NCBI GenBank assembly: GCA_027676805.1
Contig: JAQENU010000001.1
Location: 248,001 to 312,000, forward strand
Length of the DNA: 64,000 nucleotides
Reading direction: 5' to 3'
Origin: Coprobacillaceae bacterium UN01-12pH3A
GTDB taxonomy: Bacteria > Bacillota_I > Bacilli_A > Erysipelotrichales > Coprobacillaceae
Position numbers and translations under genes: made by a program. Shown piece after piece: positions 26,078 to 36,294 of the stretch. The notes beneath the pieces are model-generated. The model had not been told where the DNA came from, made no database searches, and worked only from the letters and a program-made list of their open reading frames with translations. Every line of letters begins with the position of its first letter. Positions within the stretch are counted from its first letter, which is position 1.

Positions 26078-27859
26078 TTATTCCTGTTCTGCAAACTGAG
26101 CATTATAAAGCTGTTCATAGAAACCATTTAATTGAATTAATTCTTTATGGGTCCCTTTTTCAACGATTCTTCCGTCACGAACAACTAAGATCAAATCTGC
26201 GCTTTTAATCGTCGATAAACGATGGGCAATGACAAAGCTTGTACGGTTTTTCATCACATTCTGCATTGCTTCCTGCAGCATTTTTTCCAAACGTGTATCC
26301 ACCGATGAAGTTGCCTCGTCCAAGATCATGATCTGCGGATCTTTTAAGATGGCTCTGGCAATCGTTAATAACTGTTTTTCACCTTGAGAAATATTATTTC
26401 CCTCTTCATTGATCTGCATGTTGTAGCCATCGGGCTGAGTGCGGATAAAATGATGAACATTCGCCTGTTTAGCGGCTTCGATAATCTCATCTTTTCTGGC
26501 ATTCATACGCCCATAGCGGATATTGTCATAAATCGTACCGTTGAACAGCCAAGTATCCTGCAAGACCATCCCAAATAAAGAACGTAAGTCCTCACGATCC
26601 ATGTCACGGATGTCTACACCATCGATCTTGATTCCACCCTGTGTCACATCGTAGAAGCGCAGCAGCAAGCTGATCAAGGTTGTTTTTCCTGAACCGGTTG
26701 GTCCCACCACTGCAACCATCTGTCCGCTCTTGATATCCACATTGAGGTCATGAATAATTTCTTTTTCATTATAACCAAAGTGAACATGGTCAAACGTGAC
26801 ATTCCCTTCGATTTTATGAACTGGCTGCGGATGTTCTGTAATCACTTCTTCTTTCTCGTTTAAGACTTCAAATACACGAGAAATGGCCGCAAAGGCAGAC
26901 TGAATCTGTGAAGATAGGTTACTTACCTGAGAAATCGGGTCATTAACCTGCCAGATATAACGTATAAAAGCTTGCAGCTGTCCGATTTTCAAAGTACCGC
27001 TAATTGCTAAAATACTTCCGATCAATCCGATCGTACCAATAACTGTATACGTAACTAATGAAATACATGGCGAAATGATGGAAGACATGAATTGTGCCTT
27101 GAAAGCATTTTGACATAAGTTTTCATTAATATCTTTAAACTGGTGAATTGATTTTTTCTGCTTATTAAAAAGCAAGATTTCATTGTACCCTGTATACATT
27201 TCAGTAATAGCCCCGTTCAGCTTTCCTAAAGCATCCTGCTGAGCTTTAAAGCGTTTTTGTGAACGATGCACAATAAAACGAGTAATCAGCAATGCAATCG
27301 GGATAATCATACAGACAACAATCGCCATCATTGCATTGATTCTAACCATCATGACAATCGCTAAAATCAGAGTCAAAACACCGCTGATGATTTGTGTTAG
27401 GGTTTGCTGCAGGGCATTTGACACCGTGTCTACGTCATTAGTAATGCGGCTCAGCACATCCCCAAACTGATGCTTGTCAAAATAGCTGACAGGCAGATGA
27501 CGTATTTTTTCCTGCAAAGCATTTCTTAAATCATGCATCGCATTTTGAATCGAATTCGTTAAAGCAAAGGTCAAGATAACCTGTGATAATGTTTTAATCA
27601 GATAAATCGTGACTAAAACAACAATGATCTTAATAATGGCAGTAAAATTAACGCCGGCATTAGGTACATGATTTGCGATATTCGTCGCATCACTCATTAG
27701 CTGAGTGGTAATCATTCCTTCTACCGTCGGGGCAATCGCTAATGCAATATTGGTCACCACAACCATTAGAATTGCAACAAAGAATCCCCATTTATACGGT
27801 GAAATAAAAGGTGACAGCTGTTTAATAGATCGTTTGAAGGTTTGCCATTTCTTACTCAT
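26078..27859 (-). CDS. ABC multidrug exporter half-transporter (second subunit)
   Basis: Half-size type-IV ABC exporter with six helices in the first ~320 residues and a C-terminal nucleotide-binding domain. Walker A is GPTGSGKTT, the signature region is NISQGEKQLLTIARA, and Walker B is IMILDEATSSVD, so the catalytic Glu is present. This signature is slightly degenerate (ISQGE) compared with the partner. The start at 27859 follows GAGGAGG and overlaps the partner gene by 8 bases. Together they should form a heterodimer of the BmrCD/LmrCD kind exporting drugs or lipids. Confidence 0.92.
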   Translation of the reverse strand: MSKKWQTFKRSIKQLSPFISPYKWGFFVAILMVVVTNIALAIAPTVEGMITTQLMSDATNIANHVPNAGVNFTAIIKIIVVLVTIYLIKTLSQVILTFALTNSIQNAMHDLRNALQEKIRHLPVSYFDKHQFGDVLSRITNDVDTVSNALQQTLTQIISGVLTLILAIVMMVRINAMMAIVVCMIIPIALLITRFIVHRSQKRFKAQQDALGKLNGAITEMYTGYNEILLFNKQKKSIHQFKDINENLCQNAFKAQFMSSIISPCISLVTYTVIGTIGLIGSILAISGTLKIGQLQAFIRYIWQVNDPISQVSNLSSQIQSAFAAISRVFEVLNEKEEVITEHPQPVHKIEGNVTFDHVHFGYNEKEIIHDLNVDIKSGQMVAVVGPTGSGKTTLISLLLRFYDVTQGGIKIDGVDIRDMDREDLRSLFGMVLQDTWLFNGTIYDNIRYGRMNARKDEIIEAAKQANVHHFIRTQPDGYNMQINEEGNNISQGEKQLLTIARAILKDPQIMILDEATSSVDTRLEKMLQEAMQNVMKNRTSFVIAHRLSTIKSADLILVVRDGRIVEKGTHKELIQLNGFYEQLYNAQFAEQE

Positions 27860-29588
27860 AAGCCAATTCCTCCTCACTTAACTGAGATGCTGCAATTTCG
27901 TAGTAGATCGAGCAATTTTTGAGAAGTTCTTTATGAGTTCCTTCCCCTACTACCTTTCCTTCATGCAAGACGATGATCTTATCGGCTTCCATGATTGTAG
28001 AAATACGTTGTGCAACAACCAGCATAATCGATTGTTTTGTAACTTGTTTCAATGCTTTTCTTAGCATTGCATCTGTTTTAAAGTCTAAGGCTGAAAATGA
28101 ATCATCAAAAATATAGATTTCCGGCTTTTTCACCAATGCTCGGGCGATGCTTAAACGCTGACGTTGTCCCCCTGAAACATTCGTTGCACTTTCGGTAATG
28201 ACTTCATCAAAACCTTTTGGCTTTTCCATAATAAAATCATATCCCTGAGCGATTTTAGCCGCCTCAACTACTTCTTCCATAGTTGCATCTTCTTTTCCAT
28301 AGCGGATATTTTCCGCAATGGTACCGGTAAACAGCATTGCTTTTTGCGGAATGAAGCCAATCTTGTCACGCAGTGTCTCCATAGAATAATCCTGAACATT
28401 TTGTCCATCGATTTTAATAGTTCCGCCGCTGACATCATAAAAGCGTGGAATCAGGTTGATTAACGTACTTTTTCCTGAACCGGTGCTGCCAATAAAGGCA
28501 ACTGTCTGTCCCTGACAAGCTTTGAAAGAGACATCTTTCAAGACGGGCTCTTCTCCGTCCGGATAAACAAAGGTCACATGATCAAAGTCTAAGGTATGTT
28601 CCTTGACAGTTGGCACACTCATCGTGCTTTCTTTATCTTTAATGAGAACCTGAGTGTTTAAAATTTCCTGAATACGTTTAGCTGAAACAGCGGCACGCGG
28701 ATACATGACAAAGACACTGCAAAACAGCATCATTGAGAACATGGCATGGAATAAATAGTCCTGAAAAGCAACTAATCGCCCCACCTGTAATGTTCCTGCA
28801 TCAATCATCTGACTAGCCAGATAGAAAATAAAGACAGCCGCTAAATTCATTAATAAAAAGAATATTGGCTGAGTTACTGACATTAATTTAAAAATCTTTT
28901 TAGTGTAATCTGTAAACTCAACATTAGTTTCATTAAAACGGGCTTGTTCATAGCGATCGTTATTAAAAGCACGAATAACTTTGATCCCCGTTAAGTTTTC
29001 TCTTGAAATACGATTTAAATGGTCTAATGACGCCTGTTGTTTTTGTGACATTGGCTCTGAAATCTTTGCGACTAAAATAACGCCCAGAATAACAACCGGT
29101 AAAGTGGCTGCAATCACTAAAGATAAGTCCAAAGAGGTTCTTAATGTCATAATAAAGCTGACAATCAGCATGACCGGAGTCATTAAAGCAGTTCTTAAAA
29201 TAACATTGATAAACATCTGAATTTGAAACGCATCATTGTTTGTTCGAGTAATCAATGATGAAATCCCAAATTTATTGAATTCGCTAGGTGAGAAATCCTG
29301 CACCTTTGTAAAAATATCGTTACGGATATCACGTGTAATTGACGTTGAAATCTTTGCACAGCAATACCCTAGTAAAATCGTTCCTGCTACTCCCACAATC
29401 GAAATAACAAGAATCGCTCCCCACATTGAATATAAGTAGTTACGATCCTGATTTTTAACTCCAATATCAATCATATTGGCGATAATCGTCGGGATTCCCA
29501 ATTCTACAAGTGCAAACCCAAAGACAGAAATCACATTTAAAACCAATAACTTTTTATATTTTTTCAAATACTTTAAAATAAGTTTCAT
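27852..29588 (-). CDS. ABC multidrug exporter half-transporter (first subunit)
   Basis: Half-transporter of 578 residues with N-terminal six-helix domain and C-terminal ATPase. Walker A is GSTGSGKST, the signature VSGGQRQRLS, and Walker B IYIFDDSFSALD. The position of the catalytic Glu holds Asp (FDDS), the usual mark of the degenerate site in heterodimeric exporters. It is first in the operon, behind a MerR-type promoter and divergent from a MerR regulator. Confidence 0.93.
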   Translation of the reverse strand: MKLILKYLKKYKKLLVLNVISVFGFALVELGIPTIIANMIDIGVKNQDRNYLYSMWGAILVISIVGVAGTILLGYCCAKISTSITRDIRNDIFTKVQDFSPSEFNKFGISSLITRTNNDAFQIQMFINVILRTALMTPVMLIVSFIMTLRTSLDLSLVIAATLPVVILGVILVAKISEPMSQKQQASLDHLNRISRENLTGIKVIRAFNNDRYEQARFNETNVEFTDYTKKIFKLMSVTQPIFFLLMNLAAVFIFYLASQMIDAGTLQVGRLVAFQDYLFHAMFSMMLFCSVFVMYPRAAVSAKRIQEILNTQVLIKDKESTMSVPTVKEHTLDFDHVTFVYPDGEEPVLKDVSFKACQGQTVAFIGSTGSGKSTLINLIPRFYDVSGGTIKIDGQNVQDYSMETLRDKIGFIPQKAMLFTGTIAENIRYGKEDATMEEVVEAAKIAQGYDFIMEKPKGFDEVITESATNVSGGQRQRLSIARALVKKPEIYIFDDSFSALDFKTDAMLRKALKQVTKQSIMLVVAQRISTIMEADKIIVLHEGKVVGEGTHKELLKNCSIYYEIAASQLSEEELAYE

Positions 29589-29627
29589 ATTAATCTCCTT
29601 CCCTTGTTGTTTTTACTCGACTGTTTT

Positions 29628-29658
29628 ATCATAAACTATAAAGTAACCTTATAGTCAA
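29628..29658 (-). promoter_or_regulatory. MerR-type promoter and operator of the ABC exporter
   Basis: On the minus strand TTGACT (29653-29658) and TATGAT (29628-29633) are separated by an overlong 19-base spacer. The spacer contains the dyad ACTATAAAG (29635-29643) and CCTTATAGT (29647-29655). Long spacers with a centred dyad are diagnostic of MerR-activated promoters. Confidence 0.8.
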
Positions 29659-29815
29659 GAGGTATTTTATGTATTTTGAACTTTTATTTAAGCCACGTAT
29701 CGTTTTATAAGAAAATCAATTCATTTCACCATTATTTTAATGAATAAACCCATAGCCAACTTAGGCGATTCATGGTATAAAGAAGATAGCTGTTTTGTGC
29801 AGGGAGGTGCTTAGC

Positions 29816-30634
29816 ATGAAAGAAAAATATGAAAAATACTTTACGACCGGTGAATTTGCTAGAATCTGCAATGTACCCAAGCATGTGCTGTTTCATTATG
29901 ATCAGATCGGTTTATTTACTCCGGCAATTGTAAAGGATAATCAGTATCGCTATTATTCGCATCACCAGTACGAAACGTTTGCGATTATCATGATTCTTAA
30001 AAATATTGGGATGTCATTGCAGGATATCAAGATTTATCTGGAACAAAGAACCCCTCAGATGCTGATTGATCTATTGAACGATAAAGAAAAAGAGCTGGAT
30101 GATCAGATAAAAAAGCTTAAGCATGCCAAAGAGTTTATTAAAGCGATTCGCTCCACAACCTCCAAGGCTTTAAAAGCAGATGTCAACGAAGTCAGTTTGG
30201 AATACATGGAAGAAGAAATCCTGCTGTGCAGCGATGATGTGGAAAATGCCACCAGCAAGCATTTTGCCACCTATATGGAAGAGTATGTCAACTTCTATAA
30301 TAATAACTATCTTGCTACCGAAGATCGTGTCGGTGCAATCCTCTCCATTGCCAATATTAAAAACAAGGATTATACGAATTTTCAATATTTATTTACCCGT
30401 ACACGAAAACGTAATTTAAAAAACATCAAAATCAGAAAAGCCGGATATTACATTGTCGCTTACCACAAAGGTCCTTATGATTTGGCGTATAACGCCTATC
30501 AGCGGGCACTCGAGTATGCCCAAAAGCACGAGATTCCATTAGGAGAAATGGCGTATGAGGAGTACATTCTTTCGGATATTGCCGAACGGCATACTGAAAA
30601 CTATATTACAATGATCTACCTAGAAACCAAATAG
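29816..30634 (+). CDS. MerR family regulator, BmrR-like
   Basis: Transcriptional regulator of 272 residues. The N-terminal MerR HTH (about residues 8-75: [20 protein letters not shown]) leads into a coiled-coil dimer helix, then a GyrI-like effector domain in the C-terminal half, as in the multidrug sensor BmrR. Start chosen at 29816 after GGGAGGTG. It is divergent from the ABC exporter pair, whose promoter carries a MerR dyad, so drug-induced activation of the exporter is the likely job. Confidence 0.9.
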   Translation: MKEKYEKYFTTGEFARICNVPKHVLFHYDQIGLFTPAIVKDNQYRYYSHHQYETFAIIMILKNIGMSLQDIKIYLEQRTPQMLIDLLNDKEKELDDQIKKLKHAKEFIKAIRSTTSKALKADVNEVSLEYMEEEILLCSDDVENATSKHFATYMEEYVNFYNNNYLATEDRVGAILSIANIKNKDYTNFQYLFTRTRKRNLKNIKIRKAGYYIVAYHKGPYDLAYNAYQRALEYAQKHEIPLGEMAYEEYILSDIAERHTENYITMIYLETK

Positions 30635-30658
30635 AGACCTTGAAAGGTCTCTATTGTA
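30629..30658. terminator. bidirectional terminator between merR-like gene and spoIIP operon
   Basis: Ten-base perfect stem ATAGAGACCT (30631-30640) with AGGTCTCTAT (30645-30654). Confidence 0.75.
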
Positions 30659-30962
30659 TTATTTGTATTATTACTGCACTTACCATCATTGAGAAGAAAT
30701 CGCCGATAAAAACAACAACCATGCGAATAAATTCTGTTACTCCATTGCTGACTGCTTTTGCACCCTGAGCGACGGCATTTTCTTTCCCATCATCATAAAT
30801 CACATAATGATCTTCTAATTGTTCTTCGTTTTTTATATCTGATTCTAGCTGACTGGTGGATTGATTCACAATATCCGTTTTGATTTCCGGACCTTTAATC
30901 ACGGCATTAACGACCACTAAGAAAATAACCACCAGAAAAACATCTACGATGATATCTCTCAT
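30651..30962 (-). CDS. hypothetical membrane protein in the spoIIP operon
   Basis: A 103-residue protein with an N-terminal helix (residues 4-24), a charged middle (E/D/K/Q) and a C-terminal hydrophobic segment (about 79-103). No family is recognised. Its start overlaps the spoIIP stop by four bases (ATGA), so it is translationally coupled to spoIIP. That coupling suggests a sporulation role, perhaps as a partner of the engulfment hydrolase. This is inference from position alone. Confidence 0.68.
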   Translation of the reverse strand: MRDIIVDVFLVVIFLVVVNAVIKGPEIKTDIVNQSTSQLESDIKNEEQLEDHYVIYDDGKENAVAQGAKAVSNGVTEFIRMVVVFIGDFFSMMVSAVIIQIIQ

Positions 30963-31723
30963 TGCTGTGCCTCCAAATAATCGTGAATGGATAAAGCCAA
31001 TACATCCAAACTGTTTTTTACTTCGGTAAAACTGTTTTCAACGCCTCCTACTTCTATCAATAGCATATGATCTGTCACATATTGATTATAATAAGCTTCT
31101 CGTTCAAAAGTCCCGCGGCTGATTCCCGGCATATAGCTGTCGATCAGCGCAGATAAAGCCTGTGATGCCCCACGTACCGCTTCCACTTTTTCACTTAGTC
31201 CGCCGATCACAAACATCATTTTCGCATATGCCTTATCATTAGCTAAAAGTCGTGTCACATTCGCTCCCACCGAATCACGGTGAAAATCAATCACTAAATC
31301 AAAACCGCCATTATTGACTAGCGCTTCGGTGAGGAATGTATTTGAAACCTGATAGAATTCATCATACTGCATTCCATTGGCTGCCGCATAATTTTCAAAA
31401 TTACTTTCCTCAACGATCACGTTATAGCCCATCGTTCTTAATTTTTCCGCTAAATACTTGCTTCCTTCAAACACACCCTGATCGGCATATTTTTCCTGCT
31501 GATGCGTAGAATAGATGTAAATACTTTTATTAACACCCTGATTCTGATTCAACTTCACCATCTGCGATTCAAGATCGCTCACTACCTTGCTGTCCTGCTT
31601 TTCCAAGGCATCCACGCGGACATTATTATTAAGTAAATTAGTTACACACATATTGAGTGCAAACAAACATACGCTGAATATCAAAAACTTCCCTAAAATA
31701 TAAAAACCTGAATTTCTTCGCAT
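30959..31723 (-). CDS. spoIIP: stage II sporulation protein P
   Basis: Peptidoglycan amidase/endopeptidase that drives engulfment in sporulation together with SpoIID/SpoIIM. There is an N-terminal membrane helix (residues 9-30) and an extracellular amidase_3-like domain. Zinc and catalytic motifs are visible: IYSTHQQE, VIDFHRDS and LLIEVGG near the end. At 254 residues it is shorter than B. subtilis SpoIIP (~400), with the linker region reduced. The order gpr-spoIIP next to rpsT matches B. subtilis. Confidence 0.9.
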   Translation of the reverse strand: MRRNSGFYILGKFLIFSVCLFALNMCVTNLLNNNVRVDALEKQDSKVVSDLESQMVKLNQNQGVNKSIYIYSTHQQEKYADQGVFEGSKYLAEKLRTMGYNVIVEESNFENYAAANGMQYDEFYQVSNTFLTEALVNNGGFDLVIDFHRDSVGANVTRLLANDKAYAKMMFVIGGLSEKVEAVRGASQALSALIDSYMPGISRGTFEREAYYNQYVTDHMLLIEVGGVENSFTEVKNSLDVLALSIHDYLEAQQ

Positions 31724-31748
31724 ATCCTCACCTTCTATTCACTTATAT

Positions 31749-31756
31749 AATGTATG
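31749..31756 (-). promoter_or_regulatory. candidate sigma-E -10 element of spoIIP
   Basis: On the minus strand CATACATT fits the sigma-E -10 consensus (CATACANT) and lies 25 bases before the spoIIP ATG, in the gpr-spoIIP gap. The matching -35 is weak. B. subtilis spoIIP is also read from a sigma-E promoter at this place. Confidence 0.4.
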
Positions 31757-31779
31757 AAAAGAAGGGAAGATTTAGAACA

Positions 31780-32667
31780 TTAATTCAAAATATTCATCAA
31801 ACAAATACTGATCATGTTCGCTAAGATTTCAATACGATAGTCGATATCTTTACTTGTTATGACATAATTCTTGTTGATTGGATTCATTATTTCTTCAATT
31901 AAATGATAGCGTTCATCATGATGAAGAGTCCCCAAGTGTCCCATCAGGAATTGTTTTTTCTCATCATCTAATTCTCCTTGATATGGATCTTTACGAACCA
32001 CCTTCAAAATATTTTGACCACCCTGTAAATTCTCAGAGAAGAATCCTTCAACATATTTAAAAAATTCATTGATCAGATTGCTGACCTTAATGACACAAGG
32101 AATACCGATAGCTATGACTTTGCAGCCTAAATAAGCTTCATCGATCGCTGTTGTGTAATTGCCTACCCCGCTTCCCGGACGAATCCCAATATCATTGATT
32201 TGGATCGTCTTATATAAAGCATCGGATTGAATCGCCGAAAGAGAATCGATGGCGATTACTAAATCAATCTGATATTTCTCGACAATGCTTTTGACCATCT
32301 CGGCACTTTCCAAACCGGTCTGTCCTTTTACACGTGGAATAAATAAATAAAGATGATCGAGATTCATTTCCATTTTACCGACAATTTTTGGTCCGATCGC
32401 ATCCGCATTAAAATCAGCATTGCCCAATCCCACAACAAGAATGCGCTGTGCAGGTAAATAAGGTGTCAGCACTACTTTAAAGGCTTCTAAAAGATCCTCC
32501 TGCTGATAATCATTTAAAATAATCTCATCGTAATGCCCTTTAGGCTCTTGAAAAAAATCATATTGTTCTAAGAGAATATCATTAAATGTGAGCTTATTAA
32601 ATTTATAATCTTCGTTTTCTTTTAGATGTTCCAGCTGTTCTCTGGCTAAATCTGTATTATTTTTCAT
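31780..32667 (-). CDS. gpr: germination protease (GPR endopeptidase)
   Basis: Spore protease that degrades small acid-soluble proteins during germination, 295 residues. Family hallmarks are VVGLGNADFNADAIGP, the VIAIDSLSA segment and GSGVGNYTTAI. An N-terminal propeptide-like region precedes them. The start MKNNTDL at 32667 is chosen over a far upstream Met lying in the rpsT promoter region; GGTGATT precedes it. It implies the organism can form spores. It is divergent from rpsT. Confidence 0.92.
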   Translation of the reverse strand: MKNNTDLAREQLEHLKENEDYKFNKLTFNDILLEQYDFFQEPKGHYDEIILNDYQQEDLLEAFKVVLTPYLPAQRILVVGLGNADFNADAIGPKIVGKMEMNLDHLYLFIPRVKGQTGLESAEMVKSIVEKYQIDLVIAIDSLSAIQSDALYKTIQINDIGIRPGSGVGNYTTAIDEAYLGCKVIAIGIPCVIKVSNLINEFFKYVEGFFSENLQGGQNILKVVRKDPYQGELDDEKKQFLMGHLGTLHHDERYHLIEEIMNPINKNYVITSKDIDYRIEILANMISICLMNILN

Positions 32668-32727
32668 AGAATCACCAAATTTAGTATGACCATAAAACCA
32701 TGATTCAACAAAAAAATAAAAATAAGA

Positions 32728-32756
32728 TTGCATTTCATTTCTATTTTTGTTAAAAT
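32728..32756 (+). promoter_or_regulatory. promoter of rpsT
   Basis: TTGCAT (32728-32733), 17-base spacer, TAAAAT (32751-32756), 31 bases before the ATG. Confidence 0.6.
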
Positions 32757-32787
32757 TGGTAAGGAAATGAATCGGAGGTGGACAAAA

Positions 32788-33051
32788 ATGGCTAACATGA
32801 AACAACAAATCAAACGTTATAAAAACGATGATGCTAAACGTGCTGTTAATAACGGATACAGAACTGCTTTAAAAACTGCTATCAAAAAAGTATTAGCTGC
32901 TGTTGAAGCTGGAAATAAAGAAGAAGCAATTGCTGCTTATAATGCAGCTTCTAGTAAATTAGATGCATCTGTAACAAAAGGATTCCATCACAAAAACTAT
33001 GCTTCTAGACAAAAATCTAGACTGGCTAAATTAGTAAACTCTATTAACTAA
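32788..33051 (+). CDS. rpsT: 30S ribosomal protein S20
   Basis: Small basic 16S-rRNA-binding protein of 87 residues. It has the family pattern MANMKQQIKRYKNDDAKR at the N-terminus and FHHKNYASRQKSRLAKLVN at the C-terminus. GGAGGTG lies 7 bases before the ATG at 32788. It is monocistronic with its own promoter and terminator. Confidence 0.97.
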   Translation: MANMKQQIKRYKNDDAKRAVNNGYRTALKTAIKKVLAAVEAGNKEEAIAAYNAASSKLDASVTKGFHHKNYASRQKSRLAKLVNSIN

Positions 33052-33069
33052 GGCTAATAGAGTTTTTTT
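33035..33069 (+). terminator. terminator of rpsT
   Basis: Ten-base stem AACTCTATTA (33037-33046) with TAATAGAGTT (33055-33064), followed by TTTTT. Confidence 0.85.
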
Positions 33070-33144
33070 GTTGCTTGAAACATCGTTTATCAATACGGTT
33101 TTTTTTTTGCGCTTTTTTTGCTATGATAGTAACGAGGTGATTGA

Positions 33145-34923
33145 ATGAATAGAAATGAAATCAGCCTTCAGGATACCTGGGATCTAACCAAAATCTATGA
33201 AGACGAAAAAAGCTTTAATGAGGATTTAAAGGAAACCAAAAGTTTATGTGAAAAATTAGTTCAGCAGGAAAAAACATTTATTGACAGTGCAGATCAATTT
33301 TATCAGTTTTTAGAAGATTATACGAAGATGGATCGTCTGCTTTCAAAATTGTATTGTTATACGCATTTAAGTGTAGATGTTGAACCTAACAATCAGGACA
33401 TTAAAAGCATGGAAGCAAGAGTCATGGCACTTTACGAACAAATCTCGCAAAGTCTGACGTTTGTTGATTTGGATATTATCACTCATCAAGAAACAGTCAG
33501 AGAACATCTGAAAGAAGAACGCTTTAATGTCTATCGCTATAATATGCAGGAAACCTTCCGTCAAGCCAGTCATACACTTTCTAAAGAAATGGAAGATCTG
33601 CTTGCTCAGATTTATCCTCTAGCGGATACCGGGAGTGATGTCTTTGATGCACTGAGACTGGAATTTGAACCGGTTTTAGTTGATGGCAAAGAAGAATTTT
33701 TAAACAGTGCAACATTAAATAAATTCTTAAAGAATGAGAACGAAGAAGTACGACGTACTGCCTACCATCATTTTTATAAAGAATACCAGCGTTTTGAAAA
33801 CGTCTTTGCTAAAACGTTATCAAGCACGATGAAAAAAGATGCCTTTCTAGCAAAAACACGTCATTTTGAAGACAGCTTAGCTGCAAGCCTATTTGCCGAT
33901 CAGGCACCAAGTGAATTGTTTCATAAAATTCTAGAACAAGCCAATGAGAAATATCGTCCGCTCTTTCATCGCTATAACGCATTGAAAAAACGTTTGATGA
34001 ACAAAGAAACTATGTATAACTATGATTTAAGCGTGCCTTTAGTTAAATCAAAGCAGCGTCATTATACAATTGATGAGTGTTTTGATATTATTCTTAAATG
34101 TGTTGATGTCTTTGGCGATGAATATACTGATATTATTAAAAAAGCCAAAACAGAACGCTGGATCGACTTTTATCCGCATGTCGGTAAACGTGCCGGTGCC
34201 TATTCAAGCGGATGCTATGACACAAATCCATATATCCTTATGAATTTTATTGGGGACTATCAGTCATTATCAACCATGATTCATGAATTAGGACACAGCT
34301 GTCATACGTATCTTTCTAATAAGTATCAGCCGCCTCAGACGAACAGCTATCGTATCTTTGTAGCGGAAGTGGCATCAACTGTAAATGAAATGCTGCTGAT
34401 CCAGCATTTATTAGCAAATACTCAGGATAAACAGGAAAAAGCCAGTCTTCTTTATGATTTATTAGAAAACTGCGTGGGACTGATTTTCAGACAGCCAATG
34501 TTTGCTGATTTTGAATACAAGCTTCATGCTATGGCAGAGAAAGACCAGCCGATGTCCAGTCAAATCATTACAGATCTGTATCAACAGTTAAATCAGGAGT
34601 ATTTTGGACCGGATGTAGTGTTAGATGACTTAACCCGCTATTCTTGCTATCATGTGCCGCATTTCTACTATAATTACTATGTCTATAAATATACTTTAGG
34701 AATGTGCTGTGCTCTCGCTATTACCGCCAGAGTTACCAAACAGGATACTCAGCAAATCGAATGTTATCTGCAGTTCTTGAAATCAGGCGGAAGCAAACCA
34801 CCGATTGAACTATTGCAGACAGCAAATGTAGACCCATTATCCGATCAGCTTTATGATGATGCTTTCCATTATTTTGAAGATTTATTGAATGAATTTGAAA
34901 GTTTAATGCTTGAAAAGGAGTAA
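33145..34923 (+). CDS. pepF: oligoendopeptidase F
   Basis: Cytoplasmic M3-family zinc metallopeptidase of 592 residues cutting short peptides. The zinc motif HELGH is at H380-H384, with a further Glu in the following helix ([11 protein letters not shown]). An extended -10 (TG-C-TATGAT, 33119-33127) lies upstream. The stop is four bases before the ispG start, so the two form an operon. Confidence 0.95.
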   Translation: MNRNEISLQDTWDLTKIYEDEKSFNEDLKETKSLCEKLVQQEKTFIDSADQFYQFLEDYTKMDRLLSKLYCYTHLSVDVEPNNQDIKSMEARVMALYEQISQSLTFVDLDIITHQETVREHLKEERFNVYRYNMQETFRQASHTLSKEMEDLLAQIYPLADTGSDVFDALRLEFEPVLVDGKEEFLNSATLNKFLKNENEEVRRTAYHHFYKEYQRFENVFAKTLSSTMKKDAFLAKTRHFEDSLAASLFADQAPSELFHKILEQANEKYRPLFHRYNALKKRLMNKETMYNYDLSVPLVKSKQRHYTIDECFDIILKCVDVFGDEYTDIIKKAKTERWIDFYPHVGKRAGAYSSGCYDTNPYILMNFIGDYQSLSTMIHELGHSCHTYLSNKYQPPQTNSYRIFVAEVASTVNEMLLIQHLLANTQDKQEKASLLYDLLENCVGLIFRQPMFADFEYKLHAMAEKDQPMSSQIITDLYQQLNQEYFGPDVVLDDLTRYSCYHVPHFYYNYYVYKYTLGMCCALAITARVTKQDTQQIECYLQFLKSGGSKPPIELLQTANVDPLSDQLYDDAFHYFEDLLNEFESLMLEKE

Positions 34924-34927
34924 ACGC

Positions 34928-35983
34928 ATGAAAAGAGAGGAAACCCGCTCAATCAAAGTCGGTGACTTAGTCATTGGGGGAAACAATCAAGTCATCATTC
35001 AATCGATGACGAATACCAAAACAAAAGATATTGAGGCTACTGTAACTCAGATCAATCAATTAGCCGCAGCAGGATGTCAATTAGTCCGAATGGCTGTTTT
35101 TGATCAGGAAGATGCCTTAGCCATCAAAGAAATTAAAAAGCAAGTAAAACTGCCTTTAGTAGCAGACATTCATTTTGACCATCGTTTAGCTTTGACAGCC
35201 ATTGAATCCGGCATTGACAAGATTCGTATCAACCCCGGCAACATTGGTTCAAAAGAAAAAATCGAAGCGGTGGTTAACGCTTGTAAAGCAAAGCATATTC
35301 CTATTCGCATCGGTGTCAACGGCGGCTCTTTAGAAAAAGATATTCTGCAAAAATACGAACGCCCTACTCCCGAAGCAATGGTAGAGAGTGCAAAACGGCA
35401 TGTTCAAATTTTAGAAGATTTAGATTTCCACGATATCTGTATCTCTTTGAAAGCTTCATCTACACTATTAACGGTAGAAGCCTATAAACTAGCGAGTCAA
35501 ACCTTTGACTATCCGCTTCATTTGGGGGTAACCGAATCCGGAACTGCCCTTGGCGGAACGATTAAATCAAGTGCCGGATTAGGAATCTTGCTGTATGAAG
35601 GCATCGGCAATACCATTCGTGTTTCTTTAAGCGATGATCCGTGTCAGGAGATTCCGGTAGCAAAAACCTTGCTCAAGGAATTTGGGTTAATGAGCAATGT
35701 ACCGACCTTAGTCTCTTGTCCGACCTGCGGACGCATTCAATATGACTTGATCCCTATCGCTAAAGAGATCGAACAATTTCTCAATACGATCCATGCTGAT
35801 ATTACCGTTGCCATCATGGGATGTGCGGTAAATGGTCCGGGAGAAGCCAAGCATGCAGACATCGCGATTGCCGGCGGAGTGAAAGAAGGATTGCTGATTA
35901 AAAAAGGTGAAATTATCAGAAAAGTTAAACAAGAAAACATGGTTGAAGAATTAAAAGCAGAAATATTAAAGATGGTACAATAA
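34928..35983 (+). CDS. ispG: 4-hydroxy-3-methylbut-2-enyl diphosphate synthase
   Basis: Iron-sulfur enzyme of the non-mevalonate (MEP) isoprenoid pathway converting MEcPP to HMBPP. At 351 residues, the N-terminal TIM barrel holds [12 protein letters not shown]; the C-terminal [4Fe-4S] ligands are in SCPTCGR and CAVNGPGEA. The start at 34928 follows AAGGAG and lies just after pepF. With ispH at 39 kb, two late MEP steps lie in this window. Confidence 0.97.
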   Translation: MKREETRSIKVGDLVIGGNNQVIIQSMTNTKTKDIEATVTQINQLAAAGCQLVRMAVFDQEDALAIKEIKKQVKLPLVADIHFDHRLALTAIESGIDKIRINPGNIGSKEKIEAVVNACKAKHIPIRIGVNGGSLEKDILQKYERPTPEAMVESAKRHVQILEDLDFHDICISLKASSTLLTVEAYKLASQTFDYPLHLGVTESGTALGGTIKSSAGLGILLYEGIGNTIRVSLSDDPCQEIPVAKTLLKEFGLMSNVPTLVSCPTCGRIQYDLIPIAKEIEQFLNTIHADITVAIMGCAVNGPGEAKHADIAIAGGVKEGLLIKKGEIIRKVKQENMVEELKAEILKMVQ

Positions 35984-36039
35984 ATGTATCATCTTTTTTA
36001 GTAAAGAAGCATATATACAGATTAGGGGGAAATATCACG

Positions 36040-36294
36040 ATGAATCTAAAAGAAAATTATTTGCATATCCAATCCTTAACACTTACAAAATTAAAAAAAA
36101 TATGCCAAGACTATCAATGCCAGATCAACGATTATGATTTAAACATTATTCTTCAGATCATAAAAAATAATGTTTATGCTTTGGTTACTGCACACTATCA
36201 TCCGGCTTTATACAATGAGATAGAAAAAGAGACAAACATCTCTGTTTGTCATCAATTTAAACCCATTATTCAAGATTCTATTCTATTATTTTAA
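36040..36294 (+). CDS. YqfT-like small protein (DUF2624 candidate)
   Basis: An 84-residue helical protein ([34 protein letters not shown]). Similarity by eye is modest, but its size and position beside nfo and cshB match B. subtilis yqfT (DUF2624). GGGGG lies 14 bases before the ATG. It converges with nfo and overlaps its end by nine bases. Function unknown. Confidence 0.62.
   Translation: MNLKENYLHIQSLTLTKLKKICQDYQCQINDYDLNIILQIIKNNVYALVTAHYHPALYNEIEKETNISVCHQFKPIIQDSILLF

Noticed and set aside
32682..32688. CATACTA as a forespore sigma promoter for gpr
   Set aside because: It is 15 bases from the ATG, which would cut off the ribosome site, and no -35 was found at 17-18 bases.
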